A stretch of DNA of 64,000 bases from positions 5,830,501 through 5,894,500 of the forward strand of contig NC_088311.1 in the NCBI RefSeq assembly GCF_910592395.1. The letters run 5' to 3'. Origin of the DNA: Lineus longissimus (taxonomy: Eukaryota > Nemertea > Pilidiophora > Heteronemertea > Lineidae). How positions within the stretch are numbered: the stretch's first letter is position 1; each line of letters starts with the position of its first letter. The notes under the pieces are model-generated. The model saw only the letters and a list, made by a program, of their open reading frames with translations, was not told the DNA's origin and made no database searches. Both the position numbers and the translations under genes were made by a program. This document shows, in pieces, positions 11,501-22,205 of the stretch.

Positions 11501-14209
11501 ATAAATGGATCTCAGGAATGATGAAGAAAATATTTCCATGAACAAAATCAGCCTAGAGACGTCATCTAAAATAATAGGCTTGTTTCTGCACGTCAAACAT
11601 TAATGACGTTGAAATTACGAAAGACTAGAGGTTAGTGTCCTTGTCGTCGGTTAATTATTTTGCCTCATTATAAAGCCCCGTTCAAAGGATATAAACCTTA
11701 CTTTCAAGATTGAGCTACCGCCAGAAGCAGTTCGTCTCATGGCCTCTCTATTTGTGGATCGGAAAATGCCCGACCACGTCCAGTATGAGTTGTTGGTGAA
11801 GTTTCTGGCCGCTGGGTTGAAGGCTGCTCCGAATACGGGTGTGGCGCCGATACTGGGTAAGTTTATAATGCAATATTTCGATGATTCTGATGAAGTACGG
11901 TTGATTGAAGGAGAATTTATCACCGTAAACGATCAATCATAGTGTGATGTGAACTGATTAATCCGCAGCCAAGCGACAGGCCCTTGGACCTCTTGTTAAT
12001 TATGAACGAATCTATGACGCCAAAATATTTATAATTCGGGGTATCAAAAGATATGCTTTCTTCTCTGTCGTTAGGCGAGGCCCCCGGACTGTTACCCGAG
12101 CTACCGGCTGAGCTCCAGCACCTCATCGAGCTCCTCCCGCGCGAGAGCGATATCCCAGACGCGCCTTTCACCCTCAAGGACTCTGAGCAGACGAAGCTGG
12201 CGGAATATTTACATGATCGTCTGCGTCTGTTTGAGCCGCGTCTCCTGCGAAAGATCTACGATGAATTGCGTCAGCTTGATCGGTCCAGGAGTGGGTATAT
12301 ACCCTTTACCGACATGGTGGACGTAATTGACAGGTTCGGGGTAAGTCTTTCCTTTATTTTCACTTCGATTGATAGAGGTCTGATGTTTTAATGATTTTCT
12401 CAGAGCACTGAAATGTGCAGGTGATCGGCTGGTTTCCCCTCCCCGAAGCAATGAGCGCTAATAAACTGCCTTGGGAGTCTAGTAATGGTTGGGAAATAAT
12501 TGTTGGCTTTATAGCGAAAAAATAAAATAAAACTTTGTCTTTCGTTACAGCTGAAGCTCAAGTACCCCATCCTGAGATTGCTTGTCTCAATGTTCGTCCA
12601 CGAGCAGGGCAAACTGGACTACACGAAGCTCCTCAACTTCATCCAATCTGCAATCACCAAGTCTCCCAAACAGACGCCTCATAGTATGTCTCCAGTTTCG
12701 CAATCACCCAGGTCGCAACATCACAGGTATGACTTTTAACTGATCAAGCTCACTCTTCATGTAACTGTTATATTGGGAGGTTTCCCTGTTGTAACTGAAA
12801 TACTCCGGCGTGATGAAACCGTCTCCGAGAACGATGGTGAATGAAGTCTCAGCAGAGAAACATGATCAGATGATGAGAAACACATAGCCTGTATCTCTCT
12901 TATACGTATTTATTACTCCATCTGAATTCCGCAGAATAAAGGGTTATATGTCAGCTGACATGTAACCTACCGTTCCAGCACTTCACAACTACGTTACGAG
13001 TTAATCCTGAATTCTGAGAGAATCCCGACTTGGGGCCTCAGAGAGAGAGACAAAAAGATGTTACTGGCTTGCTTGACTTTCCCCAAGTGCAGAATCACGC
13101 TACATCTGTAGCGCGTCACCACGTGACCAAGCTCATTCGTGATTGGTCACTTTGAAAAGAACGTAGTACCTAGCCATTCACAAGACTGTTAGTTATCTCT
13201 ACCGAGATGGGGCATGTGCGTTGTCATGGAAACGACCTCAATGATCTCAAAAGAGGAGCCAGGAATAGTTTAGAATGGCGGGAATAACCTGAGTGCAAAC
13301 TGATAAACACATAAGAGATTTTATAGTCATCATAGGGCAACCCTGCTCAGTCAACTCAGTGGCACCATGCAGGCTCCTCTGTCTTCCACACAGCTAGGAT
13401 CATGTCCTGGCGCCCCGTCCCCGCTTGATAGTGTTCAACCATTACCTATTTCAGGGACATGCCACCCCACCACGCCCGGCATGATGCAAAGCTGATGCGA
13501 TACCTTGAGGAAAACCTCAAAGAAAGACCATTCGATCCCGAGAGACTGAGAGATGCATTCATAGCAGCTGACAAACACGGCAAGGGTACGCTTCAAGCCT
13601 ATGAGGTAAATATTCCTTTTGGTTAATAATGCTAGACAAGGATTTTTGTATAAGTAGGGCCCGCCTCTTAAGGACGGGGGGGGGGCTATTGAGCCATCCA
13701 GGCAATACATGTATAGTCGAAGATCTTTTCCTATCTTTACCACGAAAAATAGCATCTTCATCACACAAAGATGTAAAAGGGTCTGGTTGCATGCAGATGC
13801 ACACCTCAGAATGTATTGTAGTAAAGTTTCTTTTTTACATTTGGAATACCCGATTGGTAAGCAAATTTCAAACTTCGTTTTGCAGGTGAAAGATGTCGCC
13901 AGGATGAACGGTGTCCAGCTAAGCGAGGCGGTCCTTGATGAGATTGTTGAGAGGTTGGACTATAGGGCCCTTGGTCAGCTAAGGTTAGGATCACTAAGAT
14001 GGAGCAAACAAGCCTAGAATTTGTAACCTTTTCCTTACACAGTTTCAACAATTGTCTTCTGTTACGGACGAATGAATGAATACATGAGTAAATTACCACT
14101 TCCAGATAGTATCATTTAGTATATGTGATTTCCTTTCAGTTGGATGCAGTTCGTAGATTTCTTAGAGAAGTGTCAAAGTACGCCAGTACATCAGCACTAC
14201 ATATCATAA
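5599..14209 (+). CDS. Tandem degenerate EF-hand-pair repeat protein (C1orf87-like modules)
   Basis: A 16-exon gene predicted to encode about 1426 residues. Exons: 5599-5666, 6015-6075, 6218-6547, 6889-7287, 7399-7809, 8068-8505, 8667-9068, 9311-9724, 9961-10368, 10772-11212, 11709-11856, 12075-12340, 12551-12726, 13455-13605, 13886-13983 and 14140-14209; all joins keep frame. After a short N-terminus, a module of 133-147 residues recurs. Each copy has an LPPEILQLLASxF-like helix, a G-x-VDFKKLLxFI helix, a proline-rich linker, 'LPR..xLP', a charged helix, then 'LxEIYxxLxxxDKxxxGxIPFxDLxxAL'. Exons 4-10 encode one module each; exons 11+12 and 13+14 encode two more. The EF-like loops (for example DKQRTGAIPLTD) lack the acidic residues at loop positions 3, 5 and 12, so calcium binding is doubtful. 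The module resembles the EF-hand region of vertebrate C1orf87 from memory. Function is unknown; a structural or scaffold role is inference. Confidence 0.8.
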
Positions 14210-14935
14210 GACCAAGTAAGCAGGACGGTGGTTGTGACGCCGCTATAAAAGTCAGCCCTGGAATACTGTGCCAAAATCACGTCGTATCTTCATGAGCCCT
14301 ATAATGGTTTATTGGATAAAACATAGACTAGACTTCGACCCAGTGGAGTATCCACGGAAATTGGGTTGTTAAAGACATGTGAGTGTGTGCGGCGCCGTGT
14401 CACTCGGCGGCATGTCATCCCTCACCCGAAAAAGCTCCTCGGAAGTGAATCAGAATATGCCGTTCAGTTACTACTTTATTGTATCGGATGTTAAACTAGG
14501 GCCTAAGTCTTCCTTGTCTTTATACACTCCGGAGGCAGTGGAAGAATCGGCCTCATTCCCCTCCATTAGGAAGAATGAACGACGAAACCGAGCTGTCTCG
14601 GGAGTCTATCTCTGTGGTGTTATTCGTCTTAAAGCTGAAATGCCCATTTCAGACCCAACCGATGCGGAAACAAATCGGTTCGCTGCTCAAGCCAATGATG
14701 AACACAGTCATAGTTTATATTAATCTGAGTTTTGTGTCCTATAACTTCTATTAGAAACCGTCCAATTTGATATACAGTGTATGTACTTTCAAATTTTGTA
14801 GCCCATATTTATAAGTATTTAATAGTACCGTACGATTATGTGAAGTACCTGTATATATTTTTTACTTGTCCTGTGTATGGTTTTATCTCCGTTGGGTTTT
14901 GAAAATAAACTTTCTTTGACACATTTTGTTTTCAA
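14210..14935 (+). other. Probable 3'UTR of the EF-hand-like gene
   Basis: It follows the TAA stop. An AATAAA at 14904-14909, followed by a T-rich stretch, gives a good polyadenylation site. The 114-codon open frame at 14379-14723 inside it has no recognisable domain and most likely is not translated. Confidence 0.6.
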
Positions 14936-17000
14936 TAGTTAGGTGTGACGAAAACCCCACCCTACTTATCCCCGTCTCTTGTCCCTCTGACGTCATGATT
15001 TGTCGTGATTTAATTAGCATTAATGGATAATCATGTACAATTGACTGACCATTCCACAAATGCCAAATAATCACAAAAATCAATATCCTTTGTATTTCTT
15101 CATGATTCGTTATTGCACATCATTAGGCTAGACTCTTTGATGATATCACCAGACCATAGTGCGAGGCACGTGTGAAATCCACATCAGCTTTAGATGGCCA
15201 TTCCACATGTGCCAAATACTAGTCCCAGTTGTATATTTTCTCTCGGATATCAGACATGGTGGCTTTTCAGGTGACACATCGTGTAAAGTTGTTTCCCCCT
15301 CTGCATGCAATCTCAAGCAACACCAGAAGGCACGTCGGCGAACTGTCCGCGTTTCCGACCAGCAGCGTCCCGGCGTCTTCCCGTATTTTGCGTAAAAAAC
15401 ACGCTTGGTGAACGATATCCGCGTTTTCGGTTCCTCGAAGACACACTCTCATTCAAACGCGATAATGGCAATGAGTTGTCCCCTGTCCATGATGGTTGAT
15501 GCAATGACCAGAAACCAGTGCGAGGCACGTGTGAAATCCACATCAGCTTTAGATGGCCATTCCACATGTGCCAAATACTAGTTCTAGTTGTAAAATCTCC
15601 TAAGCGTCAGACTCGTCCTGTCCATATTCCGTATTCAATCTCCAGTAACACAAAAAACACGCCTTGCAAACCATCCGCGTCTTCGGCCAAACCCGGCGGC
15701 GTCTCCCCCGATGACAAATGACCATGCAAACGCAGTAATGGTAAATGGGTTGTCCCCGGTCAAAGGTGGTTGACGCAGGTTTTAGTTGTAACATTTCTCC
15801 CAGGTATCACTAGGCACCTTGTTATTTCAATACTCCCACACAGCACTTATCTACAGTGGTACTGCCAGATCTTCCGTCTTCGTTCTGTCTCCGAAGACAC
15901 CGGAACATACAAAGACAATCTCCCAACGACAGCCCTTACGTACCGACACTATGGTTGTCCATTTGGGTGAGTGATGTTTTAACCAGACCATAGTGCGAGG
16001 CACGTGTGAAATCCACATCAGCTTTAGATGGCCATTCCACATGTGCCAAATACTAGTCCCAGTTGTATATTTTCTTTCGGAAATCAGACAAGGTGGCTTT
16101 TCAGGTGACACATCCTGTAAAGTTGTTTTCCCCTCTGCATGCAGTCTCCAGCAACACCAAAGGGTACGTCGGCGAACTGTCCGCGTTTCCGACTCGCAGC
16201 GTCCCGGCGTCTTCCCGTATTTTGCGTAAAAAACACGCTTGGTGAACGATATCCGCGTTTTCGGTTCCTCGAAGACACACTCATTCAAACGCGAGAAAGT
16301 CAATGAGTTGTCCCCTGTCCAAGATGGTTGATGCAATGACCAGATCCCAGTGCGAGGCACGTGTGAAATCCACATCAGCTTTAGATGGCCATTCCACATG
16401 TGCCAAATACTAGTTCGAGTTGGTTTGTCCGTCATTTCTCGGTAAAATGTGCTCAAACGCATTTGGCGGAACAGCTCCAGACATTGTCACAACCGATATC
16501 AACGTGTTGAGGATCTTGAATCTAAAGTTGAAACTGGATAGTGTGATTAAGTTGGCATGAATGGATAATCAAAATCTAGTTAACTGACTATTCCACTAGT
16601 GCCAAATAACCACAGAATCCAAAAAGGCCGTTGTCAACCCACTGATAATGAACGATTTGAAGACATGAACAACCAAGGTACAATCGGTGTAAATTCAAAA
16701 AAGCTATATTATGTATTAAAAATATAGGCCTATTACTCAGATACCGTAAACCACAATTGAAAAGGCATACCATTACCAGTTTCCACCTCTGTATCCATGA
16801 GCAAATACATTTTACGTAGCCCTGCCAAAGGCCTTTTGTGTGTTGTCCTGATGTTGTCCCCGACAAATGATGATCATTCCGTCTGTCTAAATGTCGTCGA
16901 TCGAAAGTAGCGCGTCTCCAGTGCTTGGCACAAATGAAATCCACAATAGATAAAGATGACCATTCCAAAAGTGCCAAATACCAGCCACTGCCACTGGAGT
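14936..17000. repeat. Tandem repeat block with a conserved 65-bp core
   Basis: A core starting AGTGCGAGGCACGTGTGAAA and ending GTGCCAAATACTAG occurs almost unchanged at 15158, 15517, 15992 and 16349. Decayed versions sharing CATTCCA and GTGCCAAATA lie at about 15021-15075, 16556-16615 and 16921-16990. The 354-bp blocks 15147-15500 and 15982-16335 are near-identical over their full length, including an identical GCGTAAAAAACACGCTTGG string. Spacers after copy 2 are more diverged versions of the same unit. This is a partly decayed tandem array or a cluster of one unidentified element. It is not coding. Confidence 0.85.
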
Positions 17001-18280
17001 ACCGACCTCCATTCCCGTACATAAACTTGTGAGTTCAGTCCGTCTGCAACGTCTTAATCCTGTCCTCGGCGCTAGTCACATTCTATCGCAATCACGCTGA
17101 CAAATGGCCTCGGATCACCGTTCCATTTGATAACTTTGAGTTTGAGTAGGTAATCCCTGTGGAAACATTCTCCAAGACTCGACGAATAGAATATGCTTCA
17201 TTCCTTTCGAGTCCGGTTCTTTATACCCAAGCGGAGCCGTCGGCCCGAAGACAAGTGTAACAATCATGATGTGACAACTCTCGCGTTGTGATAAACACAT
17301 CACAACCGGACCGGACTGGTTATACTGACAACTCTAGTCCAGGGGGTCCGATGTTGGTCACACCACAGAAAAAATGGTTTTATCTGGAAAAAAATACGGT
17401 AAAAGATTTCTGCCGAAGGTAGCAGTTCATTTTCGAGAAAGCCTTAATCGCCATGGCGAAATGGATAATTTGGCTGTTGAACACGGGCCGATGAGATAGG
17501 AAAATGTGGCCTAAGATAGTCTATCCCGGAGAAAAAAGAATCTATCATGTGCTATCAATCTCAGAGGTATTGATATGGGGTCTTGGGGCTCTGTAGAACC
17601 ATACCTTTCCGTCGCAATAAGCACACAAAAGCGAAGGTAATTTTGTCCAGGGGACAATTAAAACTGCTACACCGGGTCGTTGAAGCGGACACGGATTTCG
17701 ATAGGGTCAGCAATCATGGGCGGGTCATTTCGTACATGTTTTACACGCGACATAAACTTTTCAATTATCAGCTGATTATAATCAAGCCTAAATCTTAGTC
17801 CAGTCTTTCCCTAGTGGTGTTATAAATATCAAGAGTATTGTACCTTGAGTATTGTACAAGGTTATCAATGGGACTAGAGTTTCTGACACCTCCTCTCTGT
17901 CCAGCCCGGCCTATGTCACTTGTAAAGAACGCGTGTGGCGTCAATGGCGTTTATGGCACCTTACAACTACGCCATGATTATCAAAGAAAGGGGAAACAGC
18001 CTCCGAACTCAGCAGGAAAGATCATTATCATTATCAGGACATGATCCCGGGGACAATTTAGTACAGAAGACTGTCCAACGTCCCGTTCTCTTGGCGGCGA
18101 CATTGTCGCCGGTTCATTTTACATATGGCAGTGAGGTGAAGCGGTACCCAAACTGCGTTGTGATCGGTCCAGGAATATCATAAGACATAATCCTGGTGAC
18201 ATTATTACACAGAAGATTGTCCACCAACAACTAATTCTCTTCGCTGTGACATTGTCTTTGATCTATGCTTAAGACGGGGA
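17001..18280. other. Intergenic DNA, no gene seen
   Basis: No coding exon with splice sites and recognisable protein sequence was found on either strand. Scattered GGACAATT and GACATTGTC strings continue the repeat theme of the flanking sequence. Confidence 0.5.
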
Positions 18281-18289
18281 ACGAAAGAT

Positions 18290-19020
18290 CCGTTAGTCAT
18301 TTGAGACACCCTGAATAGCCAAGATCTCGCCCTTGTTGGAGAACAACCTACTGTCTTTGGGAACACATGTAGCTGGTATTTCATCCAGTACACTCGGTCA
18401 TCGTTGGGAGTTAACCTACTGTCTTTTGAGACACCCTGAATACATGTATCTAACACTTCATCAAGTACATCTGGTCATTGTTGGAGGACAACTTACTTTC
18501 TTTTGGGAATATAACTAGCCCTCTATCCATATCTTGCTCTTCTTGGAGAAGAACCTTTTAGGACAACCTGAGACACCAGTCCTACATCAAGTGCATCTCG
18601 CCCTTGAAAGAGAACCACTACCATGCCTACATACTGCCTGTCTTTGGGACAGACATGTCACTATCAAGACATAAACTCGGGGACATCATTAACCCACCAC
18701 TGTTGATGTGACATTGTCTCTGGTACATCTTACATGACAGCAAGGTGTTAGGACTGATTTTCACTCTTCCTGGTTGTGACAAATATCTCGGATAGGACTG
18801 CCCGTGATTGTGAGAGACCTTTTAAAGGATGTTACTGGTTGTGACTTGTACATGGACGATCATCCTGTTTGTGACATTGTCTTCAACTCCTGTTTGTGAC
18901 ATTGCTTTTAAAATTCTCCTGTCTTTGACATCGTGACACCGTCTTCAGAATCCTCTTGATTCAGACATTGTGAAATAGTCTTTAAAATCATCTTGCTTTT
19001 GACAATGGGTGAAGTGAACA
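18290..19020. repeat. Two degenerate short tandem arrays
   Basis: From about 18290 to 18620, units of about 65-75 bp share TTGGAGAACAACCTACTGTC and TTGGGAACACATGTA variants. From about 18770 to 19015, units of about 40-50 bp share TGTTTGTGACATTGTCTT and TAAAATTCTCCT variants. Both carry the GTGACATTGTC word seen elsewhere in the window. Confidence 0.6.
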
Positions 19021-21670
19021 AGACTAGCAAATGCTTTTACTTCAAGCTTCCTGCACATTTACACTAGGCCTTTCTGTACAAAAACTGAAGTAAAAGCATT
19101 TACTAGGCTTTACTCATATCAGCCATATCTGACAAAATGTGCAACTATCCTTTGTGGGACAATCCAAATTGGGACTTAATAACAGAATCAAGAAGTGTGT
19201 CTTCATTTGTAACATTATTTTTCTTACAAATAAATGTTCTCTAAAACTTCATTGGAATATACAGATGAATACAAAGGTTCTATATACATACAAATGTACA
19301 GATACAAAATTAAGTAGATATGTTTACCATTTTACTACAAAGATCATAGATTCTGAAAAACACAAGAGTCCGATCAGTTTAATACATTTTAGGAGTTAGG
19401 TGTACCCTTTTTACACCATTCAAACAGTTCTTTCTATCTTGTGTACATGTATACTTTGATTCATCTGGTGTATTTTAACCACATACTTTTTTCAAATGAA
19501 CACAAGAAACTTTGGCAAATGATTCATATTGATGTGGGTGCAAAAGACAACAGGTTTTTCCAAAGTGTTGGAGCACCATTTTACAGACTTGTATTATGTA
19601 CAGAACAAGTACAAGTACAACAATTTCAACATCAAAAGTGCAGGTAGGCCTAGTTCTTCAAAATATAACAAAGCTAAGATATTTTGCATGGTTTTTCAGC
19701 ATGAGATAACCTTTTTTAAAGTGCGTAACATTCCAAAAACTGTTAACAATTAATTGGACCTTTGACCAAAGGCACATTTCAGTATAGAACAGCATAGGGA
19801 CCAGCTTCCAATTTTAATTTCATTAATTTTGAGAATATGCTTGATACTACAAACTATTTTACCGCAGTAAAATAACCAATATATTTTCATTATTACAGTC
19901 ATGCTAAATTCTCTGACACTAGAACCCCACCTTCTTATGTTTGGTAGGCTTTCTCTAAAATGACTATCAAGTTAGATAAGTTATGTGTGACACAACAAAA
20001 ATGGACGGCATGCAATAGATAGAGAATAAATACTAATCTATATCTACAACTACTTACAGACATAAAATCATAGCTACATATGGTACCGAATCTAAAATAC
20101 ATTCTAATATCAGATTGAACTCCACCTGATCAACCATAGGGTGAAATTTATAGAGCTGCTTACTCTTTTAATAAAACTTGTACATTTTCAACTCTTATTC
20201 AAATCCTAGAGACTTGGTAAGAGTAAGCTACTGCCTTTTGTTGTTTTTTTGTCTCAAAAATATTAAGCAGACGACATTTCTACCAATTTTTAGCATCAAA
20301 TAAGACTCCAAGATGACAGCTCAGCAAATATTTACATGTTTGTGGATGTGTAACAAACTGATACCAAAATGTTTCATGTGGGATCAATAACAAAACAGAA
20401 TAATCACTTGTGAATAAGTACTTGGAGGGAATATCATTAAAGAAGTTTTCAATTATGAAAATGGCTGTAATTTGGGCAAGGAAAGGACACTGGAGATCTA
20501 CATTGTAAACAGCTATCATGGAACAATCACGAACCAAAATAATTCAGAGGTGTGTCATATAATACAACAACCATAATAACCCATCAAACTGCATCCATGC
20601 AAAGTTCTGTATAATCTCACCTAACCATTTGCTTAGTGTTAATATCCAATCAGAATCAAGTGTTTCATTAACACCATTTACTTTTCTTTTGAACTATTTG
20701 ATAATTCATTTGATATATGGGCTGCAACGGGACTTAGGTCATCGCGGCAGACATTTATAAAATGTATTACAAACACCACATTGTTTCTCTTGGTTTTCAT
20801 ACACTGCTTTCTAATGACACAAGTGGACTCCACTTGAGCCAAAGGCGTGAAAAGCAACCATGCCAAATCCAAGAGGAAAGACTACACAGGATTGTATGTC
20901 ACACAACATACAGTCTGCCCAAGATAAATTATGATAAACTCTTTCTAGCCATTTACACAAAAGTGGCAACAACAACAACTCTGCTCTCAACTGTAGTCCA
21001 CACCTGTGGAATTCGGAATAATAGATACAATTTCTCGTCTTCTGTAGGGAGGAAAAACATTCAATGGACTGATTAACCCATTTACACTGTTAGATTTTCA
21101 TGGATGTAACTTTGAAGAATACATTCAGCTTTTAAGACTTTTTCATCATGCATAGTAGAATGCAAATTTGTATGACACTAATAGTTGGTCCTACTAGAAA
21201 TCAGTAATTAAGAAATAATGGCAAAAAAATTGAAAATGTGAAAACCTGGATTCGGGATACCTCATCAACCAACTACCCTGGGCTACATACTATCGCTACT
21301 GTTCTAAAATTCACCAAAACTCAATTTTTAACAAATTTTGATTAAATCATGATCACATATAAGGACAATCGAATTGTATACTGGAATCAGTTATACATCA
21401 TTATTGATTCATGAGAAGAGGTATTTGTTGGGTCATGTGCATAACATCTGGACATATCACAGCAAGAGGCTTTCCGCATCTTTTTCAAAACAGGATATAG
21501 TCTTCTAGGCAAACATACCTAACATATTAGGTTGCATTGATATGATAGAATGCTGATTTTTCAAATTGTTTCATAGATACATTTTATCATTTTCAAAGAC
21601 GAACCAACGGTTCACTTTATAAACAAATCTGCCGATGTCGACGTTCTTATTATTAATTTACACGAGTCCT
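19021..21670 (-). other. AT-rich region, probably AHI1 3'UTR plus intergenic DNA
   Basis: The sequence downstream of the AHI1 stop on the minus strand is AT-rich and has no convincing exon on either strand. I could not pick one polyadenylation site with confidence: the minus strand shows only ATTAAA variants (for example near 20167-20172). How far the AHI1 transcript extends is unknown. Confidence 0.4.
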
Positions 21671-22205
21671 TCAAGCTTGTGATTCAGCTGCTTTCTCCCT
21701 ATTTCTCACGATTTTCCGTGCGATTGTTGACAAGCCTTCTCCCTTGGTATCAAGAAGGTTCTCAGTCGAGCCCCTCCTTGAGCCCGCTGTTGACCCCATG
21801 GTCTGCATCTCCAAGTCGCCCGATCTATCCTTCGACCGTCTCCGAGCACGAGCCTTGGGACCAAGGAGTTCATCCCTTGAGCCACGCCTGGAATCTGTGG
21901 TGCTGCCCATGGGGTCCTGGGAGGGACGCCTTGAGCCTGCACCAGTACTGCCAGCATCTCTGTCCTTGGATGGTCGCCTTGAGCCTGCACCAGTACTGCC
22001 AGTATCTCTGTCCTTGGATGGTCGCCTTGATCCCCGTCCACTACCCATTGGGTCGACTCCAAGAGTACTACCATTTCGATCCTTTGAGGGCCGCCTTGAC
22101 CCACCTCCTGAACCCATTGGGTCCCTGTCTTTAGAAGGTGGTCTGCCTCTTGTGCTCGTAATTGTACTGTCAACTGAGTCAAGCCTTCCTCTGGTATGAC
22201 GATTC
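21671..22205 (-). CDS. AHI1: AHI1 last exon: RRPS-repeat C-terminal tail
   Basis: This 535-nt terminal exon encodes 177 residues of low-complexity sequence. Units of the type [14 protein letters not shown] recur about five times, followed by [13 protein letters not shown] and [13 protein letters not shown] variants. RRPS, RRGS and RRRS fit the basophilic kinase (PKA-like) consensus R-R-x-S. The repeats are also visible in DNA, for example two nearly identical 57-bp units at about 21947-22060. Upstream it joins in frame to 22424-22494. The start of this exon is fixed by a CAG acceptor and an AG|G split codon. Human AHI1 ends soon after its SH3 domain, so this tail looks lineage-specific (inference). 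Confidence 0.85.

Noticed and set aside
14379-14723. Open frame of 114 codons after the EF-hand-like gene
   Set aside because: It lies between that gene's stop and its polyadenylation signal and has no recognisable domain. It is probably 3'UTR.
15851-16462. Open frame of 203 codons on the minus strand with a repeated WHMWNGHLKLMWISHV segment
   Set aside because: The repeat of the peptide is just the 65-bp DNA core read twice. Other copies of the core sit in broken frames, and there is no splice support or known domain. It is more likely a stop-poor satellite than a gene.
18327-18640. A CRISPR-like array of repeats and spacers
   Set aside because: The units are diverged, unevenly spaced and lie in animal DNA. 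They are degenerate minisatellite repeats.
21679-22199. Two overlapping plus-strand open frames of 151 codons
   Set aside because: These are antisense shadows of the repetitive AHI1 terminal exon, which has correct splice borders and frame on the minus strand.
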